Source: Vogesella indigofera
Lineage (GTDB): Bacteria > Pseudomonadota > Gammaproteobacteria > Burkholderiales > Chromobacteriaceae
Assembly (NCBI RefSeq): GCF_028548395.1
Contig: NZ_JAQQLA010000004.1
Span: forward strand, 868,001-932,000
Direction of reading: 5' to 3'
Length of the DNA stretch: 64,000 nucleotides
Part shown: positions 45,065-53,393 of the stretch, one piece after another
Position numbering within the stretch: position 1 is the first letter of the stretch
How the letters are laid out: the number at the start of each line of letters is the position of its first letter
The notes under the pieces: generated by a model
Told to the model about the DNA's origin: nothing
The model's database searches: none
The model's input: only the letters and a program-made list of their open reading frames with translations
Translations under genes and position numbers: made by a program

Positions 45065-45543
45065 GCCGGCGCTACTGGATCGGCGTCGCCTGCCGCGAAC
45101 ACGTTGGCCGCGGCGTGGCCGGCGGCTTTGCCCAGCTGTGTCACGGCAAGGCGGCACCGCTGGCGCGCATGGCGGCCGGCGACGGGCTGGTGTACTACTC
45201 GCCGGTCGAGGTCTTAGGCGGCAAAACACCGTGCCAGGCCTTCACCGCCATCGGCACCGTCTGCGCCGGCGCGCCGTACCGCGTCAGCATGGGCGAACAC
45301 TTCCGGCCGTGGCGGCGCGATGTCGCCTTTGTCGCCGCACAAGCGGCGCCGATCCGGCCCTTGCTCACGCAGCTGGCCTTCATCACCGACCCGGCACGCT
45401 GGGGCTACCCGCTGCGTTTCGGCCACCTGCAGATCAGCGCCGCCGATTTCCAGCTGATTGCCGCGGCGATGCAGGCGGTCCTGCCGGCCGCGTTGCCGCC
45501 AGCGCCGGCCTACCCCCTTTTTGACGAAAGCCCCACACCATGA
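45061..45543 (+). CDS. EVE-domain protein
   Basis: A 160-residue PUA-like EVE-domain protein. [23 protein letters not shown], the strand [11 protein letters not shown] and [14 protein letters not shown] near 120 fit this fold, which binds modified bases in DNA or RNA. Stand-alone EVE proteins may read cytosine or other base modifications; their physiological role is open. Start and stop each overlap neighbours by four bases (VOC upstream, ABM-like downstream), so tight co-translation is likely. Confidence 0.8.
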   Translation: MSRRYWIGVACREHVGRGVAGGFAQLCHGKAAPLARMAAGDGLVYYSPVEVLGGKTPCQAFTAIGTVCAGAPYRVSMGEHFRPWRRDVAFVAAQAAPIRPLLTQLAFITDPARWGYPLRFGHLQISAADFQLIAAAMQAVLPAALPPAPAYPLFDESPTP

Positions 45544-45854
45544 CTACCTCACTCCCCCCTGTCGGCGGGCTCGAATTCGCCAGTTTCCAGCTGCGCCCCG
45601 GCGTCAGCGAACACACGCTGCGCCAAGCCGCACAGGCAGTCGAACAGCACTTGCTGCGCCACCAGCCCGGCTTTGTCAGCCACACGCTGTGGCGCGGCGA
45701 CGACGACAGCTATGTCGACCTGGTGCTGGCCGACAGCCGCGAACGCGCCGTCGCGCTGTGCCAGCTGTGGCCGGACGATCCGCACGGTGCGCACTTTCTC
45801 AGCCTGATCGCCCCCGGCAGCGCGCTGCTGGCGTTCTACCACCGCATCGCCTGA
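45540..45854 (+). CDS. ABM-like dimeric alpha-beta barrel protein
   Basis: A 104-residue protein with a ferredoxin-like alpha/beta pattern ([44 protein letters not shown]) typical of the antibiotic-biosynthesis-monooxygenase or stress-responsive barrel group. No catalytic assignment can be made. The ATG overlaps the EVE stop by four bases. Confidence 0.7.
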   Translation: MTTSLPPVGGLEFASFQLRPGVSEHTLRQAAQAVEQHLLRHQPGFVSHTLWRGDDDSYVDLVLADSRERAVALCQLWPDDPHGAHFLSLIAPGSALLAFYHRIA

Positions 45855-45918
45855 CAAAACGCCCCGCCGACATGGCCCGCAGTTTATCCTTGCCATTCAT
45901 TCATCATCAGGAGCGAGC

Positions 45919-46161
45919 ATGGCTTTTCCCGGACACGAACGACAGGCCATGCGCGCGCTGCACGGCGTCGGCGACACCGTGATCGCGCGGCTGGAACAGC
46001 TGGGCTACCAGTCGCTGGCGCAGTTGCGCGACGGCGACGAAGCCGAACTGTGCCGCCGCATCGGCCTCATGCTGCGCAGCAGTTGCTGGGGCAACAGCCC
46101 GCAGGCGCGCACCGCCATCCGCGCCGTGATCCGGCTGGCACGGCAGCAGGACGGCGGCTGA
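45919..46161 (+). CDS. Helix-hairpin-helix DNA-binding-like small protein
   Basis: An 80-residue protein with a helix-hairpin-helix signature, LHGVGDTVIARLEQLGYQSL, followed by AQLRDGDEAELCRRIG and a C-terminal SSCWGNSPQARTAI. HhH folds bind DNA non-specifically. CAGGAGCG precedes the ATG. It lies one base before the WYL regulator, in the same transcriptional direction. Small HhH proteins of this shape have no settled role. Confidence 0.78.
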   Translation: MAFPGHERQAMRALHGVGDTVIARLEQLGYQSLAQLRDGDEAELCRRIGLMLRSSCWGNSPQARTAIRAVIRLARQQDGG

Positions 46162-46162
46162 C

Positions 46163-46897
46163 ATGCGCCGCGCCGATCGCCTGCTGCAGATCCTGCTGCT
46201 GCTGCGCGGCCGCCGCCGCACCACCGCGGCGCAGCTGGCGCAGTGGCTGGAGGTGTCGCCGCGCACCGTGTACCGCGACATGGCCGACCTGATGGCCAGC
46301 GGCGCGCCGCTCAACGGCGAGGCCGGCGAGGGCTACTGGCTGGAAGCCGGCTTCACCCCGCCGCCGCTGAGCTTTTCCGCGGCCGAGCTGTCGGCGCTGG
46401 AAGTCGGCGCCCGCATGCTGGCGGCGTGGGCCGACCACGCCACCGCCGACGCCGCCGCCAGCGCACTGGCCAAGATCCACGCCGTGCTCGGCTCCGCCGG
46501 GCTGGCGCCGGCACCGCTGTTTGCCGCGCGCCACCACGGCTACCCGCGCGAACGGCTGGGCGGCATCACCGCCGCCATCCACGCGCGGCGCTGCCTCGCC
46601 ATCGACTACCGCGACGAGGCCGGCCAGCCCAGCTGCCGCACGCTGGCGCCGCTGGGGCTGTTCTTCTGGGGTGACCGCTGGACGCTGGCGGCGTGGTGCC
46701 TGCTGCGCCGCGACTATCGCCATTTTCGCGTTGACCGGATGCAGGCTATACAACAGAACGACACGCCGTGGCCGGACGGCATTTCGCTGGATGCCTTCCT
46801 GCACCACGCCGCCGTCGGCGAGCCGGCGCGTCGGCATCTGCAACAGCAAATGAGCCAGCCCTGGCATCAGGAGTACCACGCATGGAAGCAAGACTGA
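46163..46897 (+). CDS. WYL-domain transcriptional regulator (YafY-like)
   Basis: A 244-residue regulator: N-terminal HTH (RRADRLLQILLLLRGRRRTTAA, LEVSPRTVYRDMADLMASGAPL) and a WYL domain (LAIDYRDEAGQPSCRTLAPLGLFFWGDRWTL-type region split over residues 145-185). WYL proteins bind nucleic acids or nucleotides and often control defence or DNA-damage genes, though this subclass is often metabolic. It starts one base after the HhH stop, and its end overlaps the next VOC gene by 16 bases. Confidence 0.88.
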   Translation: MRRADRLLQILLLLRGRRRTTAAQLAQWLEVSPRTVYRDMADLMASGAPLNGEAGEGYWLEAGFTPPPLSFSAAELSALEVGARMLAAWADHATADAAASALAKIHAVLGSAGLAPAPLFAARHHGYPRERLGGITAAIHARRCLAIDYRDEAGQPSCRTLAPLGLFFWGDRWTLAAWCLLRRDYRHFRVDRMQAIQQNDTPWPDGISLDAFLHHAAVGEPARRHLQQQMSQPWHQEYHAWKQD

Positions 46898-47289
46898 GCT
46901 TTGTCACCCTCGGCGTCGCCGATCTGGCGCGCGCCACCGCCTTCTACCGCGACGTGCTGCAGCTGCCGCAGATCGCGATGCCGGACGGCGCCGGGGTCGC
47001 CTTTTTCGAACTCGGCCACACCTGGCTGTCGCTGTACCCGCGCACGGCGCTGGCCACCGACGCCGGCGTGGCGGACAGCCCGCCGGCGGCGTTTCCCGGC
47101 TTTGCGCTGGCGCACAATGTGCGTAGCGCGCAACAGGTGGACGCGCTGCTGGCCAAGGTCGCCGCCCGCGGCGGCCACATCGTCAAGCCGGCACAGGACG
47201 CGTTCTGGGGCGGGCGCAGCGGCTACTTCGCCGACGCCGACGGCTTCCTGTGGGAAGTGGCGTGGAACCCGGATTTCCCGCACGTCTGA
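46882..47289 (+). CDS. VOC-family protein
   Basis: A 135-residue VOC protein: RLSFVTLGVADLARATAFYRD starts the first module and GGRSGYFADADGFLWEVAW ends the second. It is a different branch from the VOC protein at 44696. AGGAG ten bases before ATG 46882 fixes the start inside the WYL gene. The reaction is unknown. It is followed by a 30-base motif palindrome. Confidence 0.88.
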   Translation: MEARLSFVTLGVADLARATAFYRDVLQLPQIAMPDGAGVAFFELGHTWLSLYPRTALATDAGVADSPPAAFPGFALAHNVRSAQQVDALLAKVAARGGHIVKPAQDAFWGGRSGYFADADGFLWEVAWNPDFPHV

Positions 47290-47293
47290 ACCC

Positions 47294-47323
47294 GCGCCTG
47301 CGGCCAACGTTGGCCGCAGGCGC
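47294..47323. repeat. Perfect 30-bp palindrome containing the dispersed motif
   Basis: TGCGGCCAACGTTGGCCGCA at 47299-47318 is extended by GCGCC/GGCGC on each side. It lies between VOC and SRPBCC genes; a hairpin here could partly uncouple them. Confidence 0.88.
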
Positions 47324-47340
47324 CTGATCAAGGAGCCATC

Positions 47341-47817
47341 ATGACCCTGCCACCCTTCGACGAACACCTGGACCTGGAACTGGGCCGCGACATCGCGCTG
47401 CCGCCGGCGCTGCTGTGGCGGGTGTGGACCACCCCAGCGCTGCTGCAACAGTGGTGGGCACCGGCGCCGCTGACCACCCCCGAGTGCGAGATGCAGCTGC
47501 AGCCGGGCGGCGTGTTCCGCACCGTGATGCAGGCGCCGGACGGCGCCCGCTACCCGACCAGTGGCTGCTTCCTCGACATCGTGCCACAGCAGCGGCTGGT
47601 GTTCAGCGACGCGCTGCAGCCGGGCTTCCGCCCCGCCAGCAAGCCGTTCTTCACCGCCATAATCAGCTTTGACGCGCTGGCCAACGGCGGCACCCACTAC
47701 AACGCGCGCGTGCTGCACAAGGACGCCATCGACCGCCAGACCCACGCCGACATGGGCTTTCACGACGGCTGGGGCCGCTGCATGGAACAGATGATCGCGC
47801 TGGCGCGCACGCTGTAG
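47341..47817 (+). CDS. SRPBCC/AHSA1-family protein
   Basis: A 158-residue protein of the Aha1/START-like hydrophobic-pocket fold. DIALPPALLWRVWTTPALLQQWWAP at the N-terminus and MGFHDGWGRCMEQMIALA at the C-terminus are diagnostic of AHSA1-type proteins. Ligand unknown. AAGGAG precedes the ATG. It ends the co-directional run beginning at 44696. Confidence 0.88.
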   Translation: MTLPPFDEHLDLELGRDIALPPALLWRVWTTPALLQQWWAPAPLTTPECEMQLQPGGVFRTVMQAPDGARYPTSGCFLDIVPQQRLVFSDALQPGFRPASKPFFTAIISFDALANGGTHYNARVLHKDAIDRQTHADMGFHDGWGRCMEQMIALARTL

Positions 47818-48057
47818 CGCCGGGCCACGGCCGGGCGCGCACGGTACGGCACGATGCGGCGGGGGCGCGATCGGGCGTGGCTCGCGCCGCGACAGCCGCC
47901 GCCAGGGTTGGCCGCACGCCTGACGGCATCGCCAGCGGCGCGCAGCGCTGGCGCGCGGCCCAGCCGGGTCAGCAGCGACTGCGCGCGGCAGAAACGGCTT
48001 GCCGTGGCGGCCACTAGCCAGTAACGTAGCAAATTGATACGTTATTTGGCCATAACC

Positions 48058-48849
48058 ATGCACAACCGCTTTGACCAGTTCCGCCGCAGCGCCCTCGGCC
48101 AGCAGCTGGAACAGCTGATCGACACCCCGCAGCGCTACCTCGAATACGCGGCGCTGTCGCGCGCCGGCATTCCGGCGGTGACGGCCATCGTCCACGAACT
48201 ACAGCACAAGTTCGCCGAAGTCGCCGCCGACCAAAGCGCACGCCAGTTCTGCGGCGCCATGGTCGGCGACGTGATGCGTCGCCACGGCCACCAGCTGCTG
48301 CGCCCGCGCGGACGGGTGCCGGGCGGCTACTTCAGCTACGGCGCGGTGTGGTCGCCGTTGCCGCAGCCGCGCAGCTTTGCCGAGCTGCTGGCCAGCCTCG
48401 CCGCGATGCCGCAACAGGTGCTGCAGCGGCTGGCGGAACTGCCACCGGCACGCCAGCGCGCGCGTCCGGCCGGCATCGGCTTCTCCGCGCTGGAACACCT
48501 CTGCCACCTGCGCGATCTCGACGACGACGCCTTCCGCCCGCGCGTGCGCGCCATCCTCGAACAGCCGCAGCCACTGCTGCACGGCGTCAACGGCAGCGAG
48601 TGGGCCATCGCCCGCGACTACCAGGCCCAGGATTACGCGCAGGCGGCCAGCGGCATGGTCCGTGCCCGCGGCGAGCTGCTGGTGCTGCTGCAGGGCTGCG
48701 ACGCCGAGGCCCAGGCCCGCATCGGCGTCTGGGAGGGCCGCCAGCGGCTGACGTTGGCGGAGCTGGTCGCCGACATGGTCGCGCACGACGACACCCACCT
48801 GCAGGAAATCGACGAGCTGCTGCTGGCACTGGACGGCTGCGCGGCCTGA
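48058..48849 (+). CDS. DinB-like four-helix protein with extra N-terminal domain
   Basis: A 263-residue protein. The C-terminal ~160 residues resemble DinB/YfiT helical bundles: SALEHLCHLRDLDDDAF, a middle helix ARGELLVLLQGCD and DMVAHDDTHLQEIDELL with metal-type His positions. The first ~100 residues form a separate part (VTAIVHELQHKFAEVAADQ, HGHQLLRPRGRVPGGYFSYGAVW) that I do not recognise. The start is uncertain; ATG 48058 is used, and a TTG lies eight codons upstream. Possibly a thiol or nucleotide-processing enzyme; this is inference. Confidence 0.65.
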   Translation: MHNRFDQFRRSALGQQLEQLIDTPQRYLEYAALSRAGIPAVTAIVHELQHKFAEVAADQSARQFCGAMVGDVMRRHGHQLLRPRGRVPGGYFSYGAVWSPLPQPRSFAELLASLAAMPQQVLQRLAELPPARQRARPAGIGFSALEHLCHLRDLDDDAFRPRVRAILEQPQPLLHGVNGSEWAIARDYQAQDYAQAASGMVRARGELLVLLQGCDAEAQARIGVWEGRQRLTLAELVADMVAHDDTHLQEIDELLLALDGCAA

Positions 48850-49371
48850 GCGGCCGCCGGTGTCGCGGCCAAGCCTGGGCGCGCCGGCCGCGTCAGTACC
48901 GGGCACGATCAAGGAGTGAGCAGCCATTGTCAGCCGGTGGCGGCTGGCCATGGCTGCCACCGGTCTGCCCCACATCGCCGCGTCACCTGTCATCGATCGC
49001 GCCAGCAGCATACCGCCCCCGTCATCAGTGGCAGCAGCGCGCCACACCCGGCCGCCACCATGGTATGAACAGGGCACGACATACATTTCACACAATCATA
49101 CAAGCAACACTATCGCACGGAGTTGCCCACGGATTGCCTGTGTGATCATGGTGTGATCGTGTTTTTGCAGCAAATCACACACAACGCACAAGCTATTGAT
49201 AAAACGCCGATTAATCGGTAGAACCGTAGTAGTTATGTATGATTTATATACCAAATGTGGCAAACACCATACACACACCCGGCCATGTCGCCGCTGACTG
49301 TATGTTTTATTGTATTAACCGGTGCATCCTGTGTATGATCAACGCTTATTCCTGATCTGCTGGAGAGCGCG
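48850..49371. other. AT-rich intergenic zone with clustered GTRTGATY motifs
   Basis: The first 200 bases are ordinary GC-rich sequence without a gene. From about 49060 the composition shifts to AT-rich and contains six full copies of GTRTGATY in both orientations, plus a CCGATTAATCGG palindrome at 49207-49218. The XRE gene starts at its end. Confidence 0.7.
49094..49340. repeat. Upstream cluster of GTRTGATY 8-mers
   Basis: Copies at 49094-49101 (minus), 49140-49147 (plus), 49151-49158 (plus), 49173-49180 (minus), 49237-49244 (plus) and 49333-49340 (plus). Degenerate copies occur at 49063 and 49300. Confidence 0.75.
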
Positions 49372-49770
49372 ATGTCCGTACTGCCCGACTTTGAAAGTGC
49401 CGAATTTGCCCCGGCGCTGAAAGCCATCCGCAAGCAATTGCAGCTGTCGCGCACCGCGCTGGCGGCCCAGGTCGGACTGTCCACCGCCGCCATCCAGCGC
49501 TACGAGGCGCAGGACGGCAGCAACATCAAGCCCAGCCGCGAAGCCTACGAACGACTGAGCAAGGTATTGGCGGCCCTGCTGGCCGACAACGCCAGCGCCG
49601 CCACCAGCCCACCACCGCCGGTGACACCGCCCGTGGCCGTGCCCCCCGCCACGACGGCACAGCCGGCCGCGCCGCTGGCTCCCGGCATCCTGCTGGCCGA
49701 CGCCACGCTGGAACAGCTGATCGCCCGCGCCAAAGCGATGGGGGCGAAGAAGGTGACCGTCGAGTTCTGA
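49372..49770 (+). CDS. Small XRE-family DNA-binding protein
   Basis: A 132-residue protein in three parts. Residues ~10-75 form a Cro/C1-type HTH (AIRKQLQLSRTALAAQVGLS, AAIQRYEAQDG). About 40 residues of Pro/Ala-rich linker follow. A short C-terminal helix and strand (TLEQLIARAKAMGAKKVTVEF) may serve oligomerisation. GGAG is eight bases before the ATG. Copies of GTRTGATY crowd both flanks, which makes the protein a likely binder of that motif. It is not linked to a toxin, phage gene or replication gene. Its target process is unknown. Confidence 0.85.
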   Translation: MSVLPDFESAEFAPALKAIRKQLQLSRTALAAQVGLSTAAIQRYEAQDGSNIKPSREAYERLSKVLAALLADNASAATSPPPPVTPPVAVPPATTAQPAAPLAPGILLADATLEQLIARAKAMGAKKVTVEF

Positions 49771-49777
49771 GCGGCCA

Positions 49778-49813
49778 GTGTGATTCGTGACCTCGGCTGT
49801 CACGAAATCACAT
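49778..49813. promoter_or_regulatory. Inverted pair of extended GTRTGATT motif
   Basis: GTGTGATTCGTGAC (49778-49791) faces GTCACGAAATCACAT (49799-49813) across seven bases, just after the XRE stop. Dimer-type binding site for an unknown protein, most simply the XRE protein. Confidence 0.7.
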
Positions 49814-49878
49814 CGCACCCCACCCGGCGCTTGTTGCCGCCCGGCGGCAGACGGCAAGCACCGCCCCCTAAACCGCCG

Positions 49879-49914
49879 GTATGATTTGCGACCGAAGATA
49901 GTCACGAATCATAC
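49879..49914. promoter_or_regulatory. Second inverted pair of extended GTRTGATT motif
   Basis: GTATGATTTGCGAC (49879-49892) faces GTCACGAATCATAC (49901-49914). Same layout as the pair at 49778, centres about 101 bases apart. Confidence 0.7.
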
Positions 49915-49930
49915 TCCGCACACCGCTACC

Positions 49931-49950
49931 TGCGGCCAACCTTGGCCGCA
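49931..49950. repeat. Near-palindromic dispersed motif
   Basis: TGCGGCCAACCTTGGCCGCA: an exact 13-mer sharing its centre with an inverted copy, between the convergent XRE and FKBP genes. Confidence 0.8.
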
Positions 49951-49964
49951 GGCCGCCACACGGC

Positions 49965-50004
49965 AAAACACCCCGCGACCGGACACCGGTAGCGGGGTGT
50001 TTTT
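49965..50004. terminator. Bidirectional terminator between XRE and FKBP genes
   Basis: ACACCCCGC and GCGGGGTGT arms enclose a nested ACCGG/CCGGT hairpin, with AAAA before and TTTT after. Confidence 0.88.
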
Positions 50005-50020
50005 CATGGCGCCACGGCGT

Positions 50021-50362
50021 TCAGTCGTCGCGGGTCAGCACTTCCAGCAGCTCGATCTCGAAGATCAGGTTGGAGTGCGGTGTGATGTGGGCGCCGATCT
50101 GGCGCTCGCCGTAGGCGAGGTGGGCCGGCACCCACAGCTTGCGCTTGCCGCCGACGCGCATGCCCATCAGGCCCAGGTCCCAGCCCTTGATCACGCGGCC
50201 GCTGCCGATCACGCACTGGAACGGCTTGCCGCGCTGGTAGGAGGAATCGAAGCAGGTGCCGTCCTCCAGCCAGCCGCGGTACTGGGTGGTAATCAGTGCG
50301 CCCTTGACCACCGCCTTGCCGTCGCCGGGTAGCAGATCTTCAATCCGCAATTCTTCATTCAT
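50021..50362 (-). CDS. FKBP-type peptidyl-prolyl isomerase
   Basis: A 113-residue single-domain FKBP that catalyses proline isomerisation during folding. ITTQYRGWLEDGTCFDSSYQRG, IGSGRVIKGWDLGLMGMRVGGKR, AYGERQIG and LIFEIELLEV cover the whole fold, including the aromatic pocket residues. No signal peptide, so cytoplasmic. AAGGAG lies about 12 bases before the ATG. It is downstream of purT on the same strand with a motif palindrome between them. Confidence 0.93.
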   Translation of the reverse strand: MNEELRIEDLLPGDGKAVVKGALITTQYRGWLEDGTCFDSSYQRGKPFQCVIGSGRVIKGWDLGLMGMRVGGKRKLWVPAHLAYGERQIGAHITPHSNLIFEIELLEVLTRDD

Positions 50363-50399
50363 GCTGTCTGTCACTCCTTGTTGATGCTGTGCTACCGCG

Positions 50400-50419
50400 T
50401 GCGGCCAACGTTGGCCGCA
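50400..50419. repeat. Perfect 20-bp palindrome of the dispersed motif
   Basis: TGCGGCCAACGTTGGCCGCA, identical to the copy at 21821-21840, located between purT and the FKBP gene and probably ending the purT transcript. Confidence 0.88.
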
Positions 50420-50423
50420 ACGC

Positions 50424-51626
50424 CTAGTTGCCGCTGACCGGCTTGACCTTGCCCGCCGCCAGCCGCGCCCGTTCACGCGCGGTGTCCACATCGTCCGCCC
50501 GCGCCACCGCCACGCCCATGCGGCGGAGCTCGAAGCTTTCCGGCTTGCCGAACAGGCGCAGGTCGGCGCCCGGCACCGCCAGCGCCTCGGCGACGCCGTC
50601 GAAGGCGATGCCGGCTTCGTCCAGGCCACCGTAGATCACCGCCGACGCCGCGGCATCGCGCAGCGTGACGTCCACCGGCAGGCCGAGGATGGCACGCGCG
50701 TGCAGCTCGAATTCGCTGTAGATCTGGCTGGCCAGCGTCACCAGCCCGGTGTCGTGCGGCCGCGGGCTGACCTCGGAGAACCACACCTGGTCGCCCTTGA
50801 CGAACAGTTCGACGCCGAACAGGCCGCGGCCGCCGAGCGCGGCGGTGACCTGTGCCGCCATGTCCTGCGCGCGCTGCAGCGCCAGCGGCGACATCGGCTG
50901 CGGCTGCCAGCTTTCGATGTAGTCGCCGCGCTGCTGCAGGTGACCGACCGGGGCGCAGAAGTGGGTGGCGATGCCGCCGGCGCCGTCACTGGCGCGCACG
51001 GTGAGCAGGGTGATCTCGTAGTCGAAGTCGATGAAGCCCTCGACGATCACCAGCCCCTTGTCGACGCGGCCGGCGCTGACTGCGTACTGCCAGGCGGTGG
51101 CGACATCGGCCGGACCCTTCAGCAGCGACTGGCCCTTGCCACTGGACGACATCACCGGCTTCACCAGGCAGGGGTAGCCGATGCCGGCGGCGATGGCCGC
51201 CTGCAGCTCGGCCTGGCTCGCGGCAAAGGCGTACGGCGAGGTCGGCAGCGCCAGCTCCTCGGCGGCCAGGCGGCGGATGCCTTCGCGGTTCATGGTCAGG
51301 TTGGCGGCACGCGCGGTGGGGATCACCTCGGCGAGGCCGTCGGCCTCGATGCGCAGCAGCTCCTCGGTGGCGATGGCCTCGATCTCCGGCACGATCAGGT
51401 GCGGCCGCTCGGCTTCCACCAGCGCGCGCAGCGCGGCGGGGTCGGCCATATTGATGACGTGGCTGCGGTGCGCCACCTGCATCGCCGGCGCGTCGGGATA
51501 GCGGTCGACGGCGATGGTTTCCACGCCGAGGCGCTGCAGGGCGATGACCACTTCCTTGCCCAGTTCGCCGCTGCCCAGCAGCATGACGCGTCGGGCCGAC
51601 GCGGAAAGAGGGGTTCCGATACGCAT
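50424..51626 (-). CDS. purT: Formate-dependent GAR transformylase
   Basis: A 400-residue ATP-grasp enzyme of purine synthesis that formylates glycinamide ribonucleotide using formate and [23 protein letters not shown] near residue 13 is the N-terminal Rossmann motif. [18 protein letters not shown] near 150 is the ATP-grasp loop. [21 protein letters not shown] near 280 carries Mg-binding Glu residues. ATG 51626 gives the family length; a longer open frame is low-complexity. Its stop lies four bases past a motif palindrome. Confidence 0.95.
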   Translation of the reverse strand: MRIGTPLSASARRVMLLGSGELGKEVVIALQRLGVETIAVDRYPDAPAMQVAHRSHVINMADPAALRALVEAERPHLIVPEIEAIATEELLRIEADGLAEVIPTARAANLTMNREGIRRLAAEELALPTSPYAFAASQAELQAAIAAGIGYPCLVKPVMSSSGKGQSLLKGPADVATAWQYAVSAGRVDKGLVIVEGFIDFDYEITLLTVRASDGAGGIATHFCAPVGHLQQRGDYIESWQPQPMSPLALQRAQDMAAQVTAALGGRGLFGVELFVKGDQVWFSEVSPRPHDTGLVTLASQIYSEFELHARAILGLPVDVTLRDAAASAVIYGGLDEAGIAFDGVAEALAVPGADLRLFGKPESFELRRMGVAVARADDVDTARERARLAAGKVKPVSGN

Positions 51627-51837
51627 GGGGATACTCGCGGGTGGCTGTCGATGCCGCATTTTAGCATGCGCACCGCCGCCGCCCGGCAGCGGGCGGCCGG
51701 CGCCGGCACCAGTCGCGGGCAAATGTCGCCATTGTTGGCGATATGTAGCCAACTTGCTGCTGGCGGAAACGAAAGCGCCGTAATGCGACAACCGCGGCAT
51801 GCTTGAATGGTGGGGTCAAATTTGCCGGATCCGAGCC

Positions 51838-52506
51838 ATGCACCGTGTCATCTCCCTGCTGTTGCCGCTGCTGCTGGCGGCCTGTACCACGCCGTCGGTG
51901 GTGCAGCTGCCGACCAGCAGCTACCCGCAGTTGCGACCGCTGCTGGCACAGGACAGCGGCGGCGGCATCTTCAACCCGGCCACCGCGCGGCTGTTCTTCG
52001 AGACCCAGATCGCCAAGCACGTCGGCGACAGCATCGTGGTCACCATCGAGGAGGACGTCAGCAGCAGCAGCAGCCGGCAGCTGAACGACAAGGCCAGCGG
52101 CGCCACCAGCATCAACGGCCCCGGCGCGCTGCACACCATGCCGGGGCTGATCAAGCAGCTGTTCGAGGTCGATGTCGACTCCGACTACAGCATCAACGAC
52201 AACGGCCAGAGCAGCGTCAAGAACAGCAACAAGGTCAACGGCAACATCATGGTGTCGGTGCTGGACGTGCTGCCCAACGGCTATCTGGTGGTCGGTGGCG
52301 ACAAGGCGGTGCTGGTCAACGGCAAGCAGAGCGTGCTGCGCTTCTCCGGCATCGTCAACGGCAACCACATCCAGCCCGGCAACAGCATCTCGTCGAAGTA
52401 CGTGATCAACGCGCGGCTGGACCAGGTCAACCAGAACATGCCGCTGGACGCCGGCGTGCTGGCGTGGGTGCAGTTGCTGTTCGGCGCCGCGGTCAGCCTG
52501 TACTGA
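51838..52506 (+). CDS. flgH: Flagellar L-ring protein FlgH, isolated copy
   Basis: A 222-residue outer-membrane lipoprotein. The signal MHRVISLLLPLLLAAC has lipobox LAAC. GGGIFNPATARLFFETQIAKHVGDSIVV, LPNGYLVVGGDKAVLVN and the C-terminal LDAGVLAWVQLLFGAAVSLY are FlgH-like. FlgH forms the L-ring around the flagellar rod. No other flagellar gene is nearby, and the sequence is somewhat divergent, so it may be a second FlgH from a lateral system or repurposed. The frame extends 13 codons upstream of the chosen ATG. Confidence 0.88.
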   Translation: MHRVISLLLPLLLAACTTPSVVQLPTSSYPQLRPLLAQDSGGGIFNPATARLFFETQIAKHVGDSIVVTIEEDVSSSSSRQLNDKASGATSINGPGALHTMPGLIKQLFEVDVDSDYSINDNGQSSVKNSNKVNGNIMVSVLDVLPNGYLVVGGDKAVLVNGKQSVLRFSGIVNGNHIQPGNSISSKYVINARLDQVNQNMPLDAGVLAWVQLLFGAAVSLY

Positions 52507-52665
52507 GCGCGGGGTCACGATCTCGCGCGCTCACGCGAGACAGGGCGAACACGGCGGATGAAGCGACGTTGCTCCAGATAGGAACACGCATTCCGGCGCC
52601 GTTTTCAACGCCGTATCGCTCCATTGGCAGCCATTCGCGACAAATCGTGCACCGGTTCTGCGCAC

Positions 52666-52678
52666 AAGGTTGGCCGCA
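52666..52678 (+). repeat. 13-mer dispersed motif copy after the minus-strand lipoprotein gene
   Basis: Exact AAGGTTGGCCGCA in the gap between convergent flgH and the lipoprotein gene at 52684. Confidence 0.85.
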
Positions 52679-52683
52679 GGCCG

Positions 52684-53223
52684 CTAGCGCACGTCGCGCG
52701 GGCCGCCGCTGAACAGCAGCTGGTCGAGCAGGAAGATCAGCTTGGCCTCGGTGCTGGCCCACTTGTCGAAGCCGAGGCGGCGCGGCTCATACTCCACCTT
52801 GGCCAGCACGTTGCCGTCCTTGCGCAGCGCCAGCGTGGCGTGGCTCATGTAGGCAAAATCCTGTTCCCAGGCACGGCTGGCGGCGTAGCTGAGCACCACG
52901 CAGCCGGCGGGCAGGGTGCCCGGTGCGTACACCTGGCTGGCCACGCCGCGACGGCGCAGGCCGTCCTCCACCACGCGCAGGAAGTCCGGTACCGTCACCC
53001 GTTCGTTCCATTCGATGCACAGCTGCGGGTAGGGTGCCAGCCGCCGCTCGCTGACCTGGCGTTCCTTTTCCGCCATCGCCTGCATCTCGGTGGCGGTGGA
53101 AAAGCCGAAGGTGAACACCTCGCGCACCGGGTTGGGCAGCGCCTGGATGGTGATGCAGCCGCCGAGGCTGGCGCAGGCCAGCAGCAGGCCGAGGCGGACG
53201 AAAGGCGGGCAGGAGTGGGGCAT
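52684..53223 (-). CDS. Predicted lipoprotein of unknown function
   Basis: A 179-residue protein with a lipoprotein signal (RLGLLLACASLGGC, lipobox LGGC). The mature part has PNPVREVFTFGF, then LCIEWNERVTVPDFLRVVEDGLRRRG, and ends with a helical region KWASTEAKLIFLLDQLLF. It resembles a small family of periplasmic lipoproteins without known role. The start may be ATG 53223 or an in-frame ATG at 53247; neither has a good ribosome site. It diverges from a response-regulator gene. Confidence 0.72.
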   Translation of the reverse strand: MPHSCPPFVRLGLLLACASLGGCITIQALPNPVREVFTFGFSTATEMQAMAEKERQVSERRLAPYPQLCIEWNERVTVPDFLRVVEDGLRRRGVASQVYAPGTLPAGCVVLSYAASRAWEQDFAYMSHATLALRKDGNVLAKVEYEPRRLGFDKWASTEAKLIFLLDQLLFSGGPRDVR

Positions 53224-53393
53224 GGGGACGGCCGCGCGCGGCGGCATGAGGGAGAGCCAGCCGGTAGTCTACGCGCGGCGATGTAGCGGGCAGTTTGCCG
53301 CTTTGTATCCATTCCCGTACACAACGCACACACCGGCGTTGCAGCCGCTGTTTAAGCTGGCGCGATCGAGTTCCGGCGCAGGCCCTGATACCC

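Noticed and set aside
48950..49156. 68-codon open frame before the XRE gene
   Set aside because: Codon usage unlike neighbours, no ribosome site, and it runs into the AT-rich motif zone.
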